From Entamoeba invadens IP1 (taxonomy: Eukaryota > Evosea > Mastigamoebida > Endamoebidae): DNA of 18,536 nucleotides. Below are positions 1 through 8,481 of the stretch, one piece after another. Positions within the stretch are counted from its first letter, which is position 1, and each line of letters begins with the position of its first letter. A program made the position numbers and the translations under genes. The stretch lies in the NCBI RefSeq assembly GCF_000330505.1, contig NW_004440347.1, positions 183,337 to 201,872 of the forward strand, read 5' to 3'. Below the pieces are notes generated by a model that saw only the letters and a program-made list of their open reading frames with translations, was not told the origin of the DNA and searched no databases.

Positions 1-1
1 T

Positions 2-1730
2 GATAACGAATATCCAAGTTTAAGCAATAGTACAATTGTGAGAAGACTTAGTTTAATATCAAAACAACGAAAAAATTAATTGATTACAAAGTTGAATAAA
101 ATGACAAGTTATTGTATTATAGCAGATTCAGCAAAATATGGTATTGAAGAAAACCTTTTTTGTTTATTCGTATTTTATATGAAGATTTAGAAATTGAAGA
201 AAAAAGATTAGCAACTGATAAAGTTAAATGCAAACCAAATGCATTTTCTTTGTTAAAATTGATTGTAAAAACTTTAACTGGTTATTCTATTTCGATTTCG
301 TTTTGTGAAGCCATGTGTGTTGATGGCGCAGAAGTTATGAAAGGGGAAAACAATGGTTTGAATACAAAAATGCAGCAATTAATAAAAATGGTTGATAAAA
401 ACAAAACCGAATTTAAATGTAATTACTGTTGTGTACATCGATTAAACAAAGGATCAGAAAAACCTTTTGATTGTGATGAATGCAAAAATGTAAAAAGGTT
501 TTGAAAACTTTAACATGTGATAATAATAGAAATAAATATTCAATTTTTTGTTCAGAATTGGGAATTTCTGTATATAACACACAAATACCAATTTATTGCA
601 ATGTGAGGTTTGTGTTTATTGTTTCAATAAGCAATTTTGTAATTGACAATTTGGATACAATTAAAGAATTTGCAGAAAGCAATTTGTTGTTTTCGGGTCA
701 AATTTCTACTATTTACAATGTTGGTGAGAAATCCTTTTCAAATAACAATTTCATTGCTTTAATATTTTTTCATTGATTTTTTATTAACAAAAGTAAAGTT
801 TATTATTGAATGGATACAAACTCCAAATTTGTTTTTACCTGTGGTAATTGATAGGATTGATCAATTAATCAAATTTATGTTTGATTATAGAATTGAAATT
901 ATGAATAAATCTGAAAAATTGTTCGAGCTAACTTTTCTATCCGATATCAAAAACGAGTTTAAAACTGAAATGTGGGCTTTGTGTATTAAAATTATAACTC
1001 AATTTATTCAATCTTTTGTCGTTCGATTTAGTTTGGCACTTAGATAATTATCTAACACTGAAATTGATACAATACATTGGAATGAAATGTTGACTTATGA
1101 TGATTTTAAATTATTTAGAAAAAAAACTTGTTACTCGAGATGATGAACTTGAAAGCTTCATCGAATTATATTACTATCCAACAACAAAAATACAAAATTT
1201 GCATTATAAAGTTGAAATAATGGATGAACTTGTATTGTTAAATAGTGGATTAAAATTAATCCAGAAAAGATGGAAAAAATAAAAAATTATCAAGATTTAT
1301 TAAAATCAAAAACAAATAGAAAAAAATACAAAAAAATGAATAAAAAAGTTAAATTTAAAAAAAATGAAAAATGTATATGAAAACATAACTACTGATACTT
1401 TTGAATTAAATGCAATAAGAAGCTGTTCAGAAGAAAGAAAACAAACTTTAATTGTGAATTATATAAAAACAGAAGAAAAATCAAGAAAAATTAGGAATTA
1501 ATATCTTGAACAAACTCCATTTCCAATTCATTGTATAACGTTACATGAAGTATTTTTTAATGAACAAAGATGAGAAAGGTTTATTTTCTTTGTTGTTAAT
1601 AATTACTGGAAAATTGGATGTAATTAGTCCTAGTTCGTGTTGTGTAGAAAGTGGATTTTTTGAAACAAACAATTGAACGACCCTCATCTGAAATCTTGTG
1701 GAAGATTTGGACGACTTGATGCGCATGGTA
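2..1730 (+). pseudogene. hAT-superfamily transposase relic, many frameshifts
   Basis: Decayed hAT transposase, read in pieces across all three forward frames. Frame 2 (2-157) has an in-frame TAA at 77-79 and reads ADSAKYGIEENLFCLF, matching the region around the first catalytic Asp. After a T-run at 156-161 it continues in frame 1 (about 160-503) with CVDGAEVMKGENNGL, the second-Asp motif, and CNYCCVHRLN, the hAT C..HRL motif. Frame 3 (480-776) follows, with FCSELGI and CNVRFVFI resembling the usual TRW segment. Later pieces at 829-1047 and 1097-1282 are helical and lysine-rich. Near 1615-1675 SPSSCCVESGFF resembles the C-terminal dimerisation motif (PSSxxxERxFS). The relic is cut by the left window edge, so the N-terminus is not visible. 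It differs in sequence from the hAT copy at 8482-10789, so it is a separate family. It cannot encode a working protein as read. The superfamily call is by motif only. Confidence 0.72.
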
Positions 1731-1884
1731 TCGTTTTAGGTAAATGATATTTTAATATTTTATTTGATGAAATTATAAAATAATACACATTAAATATAAT
1801 TTTTTTATTTACTGAAACATAATTTATTTAAAAATAATTTAATACAAACTTTAAATAATATTTTAATCATACAATTTCTTTTTT
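1731..1884. other. AT-rich spacer, no gene seen
   Basis: This stretch lies between the end of the hAT relic and the MITE. It contains only AT-rich low-complexity sequence. I could not recognise a terminal inverted repeat or an 8-bp target duplication that would mark the right end of the hAT element. Confidence 0.5.
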
Positions 1885-2025
1885 TACAATAAAAAGCATC
1901 TATTTGTGGATTTTATATTTGTGGGTTACGTCTATTTGTGGGTCAATGGATCAATCGAATGCAAAACTCACAAATAAATATTTTTTCTCTGTTTGAAAAT
2001 TCACAAATAGATGCTTTTTACTGTA
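1885..2025. mobile_element. 137-bp Tc1/mariner-type MITE with 28-bp TIRs
   Basis: A short non-coding element bounded by TA on both sides (1885-1886 and 2024-2025). The terminal inverted repeats are 1887-1914 and 1996-2023 and match at 26 of 28 positions by eye, sharing AAAAAGCATCTATTTGTG. The right terminus begins CAGT when read inward; the left has CAAT. The TA flanks and CAGT end fit the Tc1/mariner superfamily. The interior has no ORF. The octamer TATTTGTG occurs three times forward (1901, 1916, 1933) and twice inverted (1969-1976, 2002-2009), an arrangement expected of repeated transposase-binding sites. Both ends are present, so it is a complete non-autonomous element that would need a transposase from elsewhere. 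Confidence 0.85.
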
Positions 2026-2489
2026 TTTGTTTTTAAATAAATTGTCATAACAAAAAATAAAAAAATAACAATGTTCAACAACAACTGTCTTTATTTAAGT
2101 ATTAATTATTGCCAATCGCTTATCACAAATTACCATAAAAAATAAAAATATTTTAAATAGAAAAGTATTTTTGTAAATTATTGTGAGAAAAACATTGAAA
2201 ATTGAAAACAACACAACCATATGGTAAAACTATTAACAATTATGCCGAAAATACTTAAATGAATACTCTATGATGGGACAATGTGGTTAAATAGGATTAG
2301 ATAAATTAATTTATATTAATTATGATTTCATCGTGTTCTTAACAGCACATTTTATAACAAAAAACAACAATAGTTTTATTTTAATTTTATTACAATTAGT
2401 TCTAAATATAATCCATAGCCAAACGCGGTCATATAGTCTTTGAATTATTATTATTTTAAAGTACATTTTTTATGCTTAAATTTTTTAAG
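2026..2489. other. AT-rich intergenic DNA
   Basis: AT-rich sequence with no ORF of note on either strand. I saw no terminal repeats, hairpins or RNA-gene signatures that could be supported. Confidence 0.5.
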
Positions 2490-3675
2490 TAGAGTCTGTG
2501 CTACAACGTTGTACACTACTCAAACGTTGTTCACTTGGTGTTATATTTTTAGAACCAAAGAAGTTCTTACAATAAACGGAACTATCAGCAAATAACAATA
2601 ATGTTTACCATTTAAAACTTAATTTTTTATCAATTCCTGCTTTAAAACAATTTCAAAAAGTAAAAAAAAATAATTGGTTCAGAGCTGCTCTAAACTAAAA
2701 AACGTTTAATTTAATTTAACTTTCATTTAATAAAGTTAAATAATTGAACTTCATTATTTATCTTCCTTTTATTTACAAAAACAAAACAATTTGTTCAGAA
2801 AAATTAAAAAAAACAAAAAATACGAGTACATAAAATTAAAAAAAATACACTTTTCAACACAAGCAAGACATATTTTTTATTCTGAATAATTTATAAGCTT
2901 TTTGAACAACAAAAAAGCAAAGATATGGCGTAAAGTATAATAAATATTATGTTTGAACATATTAGAGATTCTGGTGGTGTTCAATTTAATATTATTAACT
3001 CAACAATAGAAACGAATTAATTCAGAGCTTTTTGTAATAAAACATAACAAGAAAGCTTTCATTAACATTTCTTCGTCTAGTTGAAAGCATTAAACAAACG
3101 ATAAATTTAGTTTATTTTTTTTCAAAAATTTAACAACAGAAAAAAGAACACAAACACATAATCAATCTAAATTATAATTCAAAGGTTTAGTCTTTATAAT
3201 AATAACTAGAGTTAAGCGTTTTTAAAAAAACACTCGGCTTTTGTAATTCTATATTTACATATTGTTGCCAAAAAGCATTTATGAGCTGTGTTATAAAACT
3301 CACCATGTTTAAAACTTTTTTAAAAATATTTTTACTTGTTCTTTGTAAAAAGAATTTTTTCAACAAAAAAAGAATCAAAGTTTTAAATTAAACAACTGAT
3401 AATTTTTATTTATAAGTATTATTATAGTTAAAATATAGTTTTTAATGGATTTTAAATTTTTGGCTGTTTATTATTAAAAAAATAAAAAAAAACAAATATC
3501 AGAGCAACTTTAAATAAGTTTTATTTACATGTGTAATTTACAATTAAAAGGTTTTGGTGTACAATTATATTAACACAAAGATATATGTAATTTGTTGTAT
3601 TTAAAAGTAATTTGGATAAAATTTTGTGTTTGATATAAATTATCGTTTTATATTTTTTTTTATTTTATCATATGG

Positions 3676-3907
3676 TAGAGTCAGTCGATAAACGTTGTCT
3701 GTTCCCCAAACGTTGTCTTTTTGACAAAAAATAATTGATTTTTGTTTTAAAAAACGGGAATTAGGTAAAAATGAAAAAAAACCGGGAAAAATATTGAAAC
3801 AACGATTTTGGGGTTTTTCAAAAAAAATCCCGAAATATTCCATTTATAATGGTCTAAAAATCGGCAGACAACGTTACAGACCAGACAACTTTTAGCAAAT
3901 GACTCTA
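3676..3907. mobile_element. Nested 228-bp MITE related to the surrounding element
   Basis: A short element inside the 2.17-kb element. It is flanked by TA (3676-3677 and 3906-3907) and has imperfect terminal inverted repeats of about 45 bp. The left end reads GAGTCAGTCGATAAACG, and the right end, read inward, GAGTCATTTGCTAAAAG. Each end carries two GTTGTCT or ACGTTGTCT boxes, matching the GAGTC plus ACGTTGT logic of the outer element, so the two are probably related and moved by similar machinery. It has no coding capacity: short ORFs here are AT-rich shadows. Its position inside another element implies later insertion. Confidence 0.65.
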
Positions 3908-4280
3908 TAAATAATTGTGTTTTGTCATTTATTTTTCGTTTTTCAAAAATAATAATGTTATTTACCATTTTATTGTTTTTTAAGTTTTTTTCAATAACAT
4001 GATCATTTGGCCGACCCCGAGTAAAATGTATTGGAATTAAATTTTAATCAGATAAAATATGTTGAAAAAATCACTTGGATGAAAAATAAAATTACTATAA
4101 CATACTATACAAAACTATCAATTATTCTATTAAAACCCTTGAAATTATACAGACTTATCATTATAAAAAAAGAGTGAATAACAGAGCCAACATAACACTT
4201 AAAGTTTTATTCTTTATTTTAGAGAACTTAAACATTATCTTTGAACTAAAAAAACATAAGATGTTTGTTCTTTGTATTGA

Positions 4281-4568
4281 ATTGAATTGGAAATATCAAT
4301 TAACAAACTAGAGGCGGCTCTGTGCCGCAACGACCCGACGGAACTTTCTCTACATGTTTAACCCAACAAGCCTGAAACCAGCCAAATCTCGCCGATTGAA
4401 TGGTCTCAACTCGAAATCATCATCATTTGGCATGGTTTCCGGGTGTTTGTTGACTACGACAAGAAAAATGAAGATCTTGAATTTAATTTATTTTGTTGGT
4501 TTTATGTTTTTTTGATTTGGAAAAAGAAAAACATAAAAGAAAAAAGAAAATGTTATTGGTATGCTTAA
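4281..4568 (+). pseudogene. Coding-like island, unknown protein fragment, one internal stop
   Basis: This stretch, especially 4311-4480, is visibly richer in G and C than everything around it. One frame runs from just after a TGA at 4278-4280 to a TAA at 4566-4568, broken only by a TAA at 4359-4361. Its translation has normal protein composition, unlike the Phe/Lys/Asn-rich noise of neighbouring frames. It includes LEAALCRNDPTELSLHV before the stop and WSQLEIIIIWHGFRVFVDYD, followed by KKNEDLEFN, after it. I do not recognise the family and assign no function. It lies just inside the right end of the 2.17-kb element, so it could be a captured host-gene fragment or the last readable piece of an element-encoded protein. 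There is no credible start codon in frame. Confidence 0.4.
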
Positions 4569-4660
4569 TGGTGTTTTATTTTAAGATTTATATGTTTTGT
4601 AAAATATTTGGCCGTTATTTAGAAGATTCTGAGGTGTACAACGTTGTAGCACTGACTCTA

Positions 4661-4913
4661 CATTAAAAATAATTTTTGAAGACTGTTTTTCTATTTTTTA
4701 CTTGAAAAAATATAATCAAAATTATGACAAAAAAAGAAACCCATAAGTAATGAACAAAATAAATGCAAAAATTGGGGACACCAGTACATATTTGAAAAAC
4801 AGTTTAGCTCCATGATTCTGCAAGAATTGCTTTTTGCACTAAAATATTTTTTGGCAAAATGAATTTAAAACTTCCCTCATTGTTGGTCTCTATTTAGAAC
4901 ATTTGTAAAAATA
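4661..4913. other. AT-rich spacer between two elements
   Basis: A short AT-rich spacer separating the right TIR of the 2.17-kb element from the left end of the mariner-like element. No ORF, repeat or RNA signature was seen. Confidence 0.5.
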
Positions 4914-6035
4914 TACAGTGGCAATATTTAAGTACTTAATATGGAATAAACCCACTTAAATGAGTAAAATTATGTTTTATTTTTGGAAATAACAAAAAAT
5001 TAAAAAAACTGAAATTATGTTATAAGACAAAAACATTTTAATAATAACAAATTATTTCTTATTAAAAATATCATTTTATTAACAAAAAAAAACAAAAAAA
5101 ACAATTAATTAAAATTTATTCCATGACATTTGCAAAACTTGGGCTAGTATGTTGATTTGTTCTGGTGTAGACTTTATGATTTTTAAGTCCTTTTCAAGTT
5201 TAAATACTGTTTTTCAACGCTTTGAGTGGAAAACTTGTCGAATCCAGAATCCATTTGGTATTTGACCAAAAAGTGTATGATTTTTACATTTTTGTGTAAA
5301 AAACGACATTTTACGATTTACACAAAATGTAATTTATTTTTTAATCCAAATGTTTCTTTAAAACAGTTTTCAACAAAAGCTCAAAAGTTTAATTTAAAAA
5401 TACCGACTTTGAAGTTTATAAATAAAAAATAATCAATTCAATTTCAATCCAAAAAATTCAATTCTTCGTATTATCCCGTTTTTTCTCTTATTGTTCCTTA
5501 AATGTTATTTTTTGTTATTGTTATTGTTATTGTTTGAATTCTCGTCTTTATTTTTTCATTTGTTATGTTTTTTATCTTTCTATCATCTTCTTTTGAATCT
5601 TAACAATAACTGTTATGAAATATTTTTTAATGTTATTTGTTCAAAAACAATCATTGAAATAATGTGCACAAAAAAGACCACAAATTCAATCGGCTTTTAT
5701 TTTCAAGCTAGTCCATTGTGCTCGTACTTGTTCTTTTTTCACTTTTTGAACCTTTTTTGAGCTTCTTTTTGTTAAAAGAAAATACTATTCGAAACGAATT
5801 TTGTAAAAAACAAAAGCTATATTTTAAGTTTATTTTAATTAAAATAAAAAACTATTTCAACCATTTTTTCTTTTCGAGCAAAATTGACTTTTTACTCAAG
5901 AAACAAAAAAAGATTCAATCAAAACCATTTTTCTATTTATAAAGGGTGGTACTTAAGTTTTTTCTATTTTGGTTTAAAGTTCAACCAAAGTTTCACAAAA
6001 TTTACTCACTTAAGTGGGTTTATTCCATTACTGTA
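4914..6035. mobile_element. 1.1-kb Tc1/mariner-like element, TA-flanked
   Basis: The element begins TA-CAGT at 4914-4919 and ends ACTG-TA at 6030-6035. Near the ends the 28-mers 4941-4968 and 6001-6028 are inverted copies with one mismatch, sharing GGAATAAACCCACTTAA. CAGT termini and TA flanks are typical of Tc1/mariner elements. The left end carries about 20 extra bases between CAGT and the conserved block, including the perfect palindrome TTAAGTACTTAA (4928-4939), so the termini are asymmetric. The interior (about 1 kb) has the size for a transposase but no intact one. Only weak coding character appears on the minus strand near 5109-5270, and there is a short TTATTG microsatellite around 5511-5536. 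The plus-strand hydrophobic ORF over that microsatellite is not credible as a gene. Confidence 0.7.
5109..5270 (-). pseudogene. Possible transposase C-terminal remnant inside the mariner-like element
   Basis: On the minus strand one frame reads KYQMDSGFDKFSTQSVEKQY and runs into a stop. The next frame continues with KSTPEQINILAQVLQMSWNK and ends at a TAA (5109-5111). The composition is more protein-like than the surrounding noise, and the location near one end of a mariner-like element fits the 3' end of its transposase. No DDE/D motif or SPDLNPIE-type block could be found upstream, so the assignment is positional and weak. Confidence 0.25.
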
Positions 6036-7139
6036 TATCATATTAGATTGTTTATTTTAATTTATAATAGATTTATGTTTTGGTTAGGAAATTGTATTTT
6101 TGTTTGAAATTTATTTTTTAAAAACAATAATTGACAACTTATTATTATTGGTGATTTATTTTAAAACATTTTTTTCAAAATTAAAATATAATAATATTTA
6201 TTGTTATTGTTTTTTATCTGTATATTCAAAAATACTTACCCAATATATATCCAAATTTATTTAAAAAATTTTGGGACAACAATTTCAAAAAGTGTTAAAT
6301 ATAGAACTATTGGGTTGTCGGAGAGTTAAACAATTTTTTTGTTTAAAATAAACTATAAAAAAGTTATTAATTTATTATTTATTGCTATTATACTCTTTAT
6401 ACATCAATCACAATTCGAATAATTAATCGAAAGAAAAACACCAAAACAAAATATGGAAGAAATTTTTTTATTCATGTTTAATAAAACATCAAATTTAAAT
6501 AATAAAATTTAATAACAATCACGTAATTTGTGTAATTCATTTAAAAATTATAATTTATAAAAAAGAAAATAAACTCGACAATTACTAACAATTTAAACAA
6601 AACAATTTAATTATTCACAATTATCATAAATTGTTATTACTATTATTGTTTATATAATAACAAATATTATAATAATTAACAATATTTTTAACATATCACT
6701 GATTTTAATTTCGGCTTAAAACAAAGAGATTTGTAAATATATTTGACATAACTTTTTAAGCATTTTAATAATAAATAACTAATAAACTATTAATTTAATA
6801 AAAAAATAATCATATTTTTTAAGTTGAAAATAAATATTTTTAAATTTACTCAATCTAAATTTTTTTAATTTATTAACTTACGATTATATAACTCTTTATT
6901 AATTCTACAAATCATAAGAAAATACCAATAATTAATTAAAAAAGCTTAATATGTATATTTATGATATTTTTATTGTATTTTTCATTATATTAATTTATGG
7001 TTATTATATAATTATTATCCAGTTTTTATGGATAATATAATAACAATTTATTTAAATTATTAACTATTATGTTCAATTATTTATCATATAATATATGTAA
7101 AACAATAAAATAATCGATTAATTCAATACTATCATTTTA
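6036..7139. other. Extremely AT-rich intergenic DNA
   Basis: Nearly pure A/T sequence with many short TTATTA and AATAAT runs and local self-complementary stretches, for example TATTATCC (7013-7020) against GGATAATA (7030-7037). No ORF, TIR pair or RNA gene can be supported on either strand. Confidence 0.55.
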
Positions 7140-7330
7140 GTTGGATTTACAGTCAAACCTCCAAAAGTTGTACTTTTTACAAGTCGGTTATTTCAAAAGC
7201 GGCCGTTTTAGACTAAAACATCTCTTATGGTAGTGCTCTATAGCGAGGTTTTTGAGGTTTATTTGGCCAAAAATGCCCGCTTTTGAGAAAAAAATAATTA
7301 TAATATCAATTCCTGAAAGGTTGGATTTAC
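7140..7330. mobile_element. Small repeat-flanked element with pogo-like left terminus
   Basis: An exact 11-bp direct repeat, GTTGGATTTAC, lies at 7140-7150 and 7320-7330, enclosing about 170 bp that is more GC-rich than its surroundings. The interior begins near TA-CAGTCAAACCTC (7148 onward), which resembles the ends of pogo-type Tc1/mariner elements, and contains CTATAGCGAGGTTT, which resembles their opposite ends. Internal inverted repeats are TCAAAAGCGGCC (about 7191-7202) against GCCCGCTTTTGA (about 7275-7286), and GTTTTAG/CTAAAAC (7205-7219). Two readings compete: a mini-element with an 11-bp target duplication (MULE-like size), or a truncated pogo-like MITE with the direct repeat by chance. 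It encodes nothing. Confidence 0.45.
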
Positions 7331-8234
7331 TTAGAAAAACCATTGGTTGTTTCAAGTAATATTTAATAAAACATAGATATGCTTGTGTTTTATATACTCA
7401 ATAGCTGTTTTAATAACCTTTTTGCTATTTTGAACCAGATGATTTTTGTTATTGTTGTTTGTGACAATTATACGGAGTTGTTTTGTTTCCCGATCGCGTT
7501 TTCTGAATTCAAACCTCTCGTTTTACTTGATTATGTCACATGTGTTGTAATCACAAAAAATAAAATTGAACTATAAAATATAATGTATTAATGAATTACT
7601 ATTCATAAAATATATTATAATATTGTTTTGTTATTGTTATGATTGAGTGTGCAATATTGATATCACCAATTTTTAAATGTATTACAATTTTATTTAATAT
7701 ATTTTTATTACACACAATATAAGAATGGTGTTATTTAATGCAATAAGATTAACGCTAAATAACATATAGAATGTTAATAATTTATATTAAACTATCCAAC
7801 TCTCTTCGTACTTCAACTTGGTGTTATTATTCGTGTTTGTAATTTAACGTTTTAAACTATCGGCAAGTAGCTACTCAGATCACTTTATTAATAGCAAATT
7901 TAGTCTTGTGAATACAAAAACGTTATCAACAAAAATGTTCAAACTTCTCATTCCTTTTCATACATAATTTTAAATTCACAGCTTATATTTTGATATTAAT
8001 TATAAACAATTATCTCATATTTTATAAACTAACCAAATGAATAATTTAGTGGGTGTTAAGAAAAAGTGAGCAAAAACAGAAATTAAGTTTAATAAAATTT
8101 AATTATTGTTGGGGTTTTAGACACAAAAATTTTAAAGAAAACGATTAGTATAATAATCTATAATAACATATTATTACCCATAATAAATAATTATTTTCAG
8201 CTTAATTAATATAATTTATTAATTGTTTGAAATT
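7331..8234. other. AT-rich intergenic DNA
   Basis: AT-rich DNA with short, uninformative ORFs, such as a 65-codon frame at 7379-7576 without recognisable motifs. Around 7790-7960 base composition is slightly more balanced, and the minus strand has some protein-like but stop-ridden text that I could not identify. No termini or RNA genes were recognised. Confidence 0.45.
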
Positions 8235-8312
8235 GGAGAGTGATTAATGCTAACCTTGAGTTAACCTAGATGATCATCTCTCCCCTTTGCCCATTCAAGG
8301 TGATGGGTGGGG
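8235..8312. other. GC-rich foldable island
   Basis: A compact patch of G/C-rich sequence in very AT-rich DNA. GGAGAG (8235-8240) can pair with CTCTCC (8278-8283). Downstream, CCCC (8282-8285) and CCCAT (8290-8294) can pair with ATGGG (8303-8307) and GGGG (8309-8312), forming a hairpin around TCAAGGTG. It lies about 170 bp beyond the 3' end of the hAT transposase gene, so it may be a subterminal part of that element or a small structured RNA. Neither is demonstrated. Confidence 0.35.
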
Positions 8313-8481
8313 TTTTGTTAAATTTATGTCAGCAAATCAAAAAATACTAAAATACAAAAATAGAATTACATAATTTGTATTGATATATTAAATATGGTAA
8401 TTTAAAATTATCAATTATAACATAGTAACAATTAAAAACTCGTTTAAACTCATTTAAATTCCAAAAAACATTTGTTGTTCT

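Larger units (their letters stand above)
2490..4660. mobile_element. 2.17-kb TA-flanked element, GAGTC termini and ACGTTGT boxes
   Basis: Two 25-bp terminal inverted repeats face each other at 2492-2516 and 4634-4658. They differ at a single base and share GTGCTACAACGTTGTACAC. TA dinucleotides sit immediately outside (2490-2491 and 4659-4660), which suggests a TA target duplication as made by Tc1/mariner-like elements. The left end carries a second ACGTTGT box at 2524-2530, 18 bp after the first (2506-2512). No transposase ORF is visible: the interior is AT-rich, apart from a nested related element (3676-3907) and a GC-richer coding-like island near the right end (4281-4568). It may be a large non-autonomous element or one whose transposase has decayed beyond recognition. 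The boundaries are seen directly; the superfamily is inferred. Confidence 0.7.

Noticed and set aside
1885..2025. CRISPR-like or tandem-repeat array because TATTTGTG recurs
   Set aside because: Spacing is irregular, copies are in both orientations, and the unit sits inside a TIR-bounded MITE in a eukaryotic context.
3640..3968. Two overlapping minus-strand ORFs
   Set aside because: They span the non-coding nested MITE and its inverted repeats, and their composition is typical of AT-rich noise.
4387..4462. Possible tRNA-Ser (CGA) suggested by CAACTCGAAATCATC
   Set aside because: The anticodon-like string is present, but there is no credible acceptor stem, D-loop or GGTTCGAATCC-type T-arm, and the same bases read well as protein.
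5491..5760. Plus-strand ORF with a poly-Leu stretch, looking like a small membrane protein
   Set aside because: The Leu run comes from a TTATTG microsatellite and the rest is Phe-rich translation of AT-rich DNA inside a mariner-like element.
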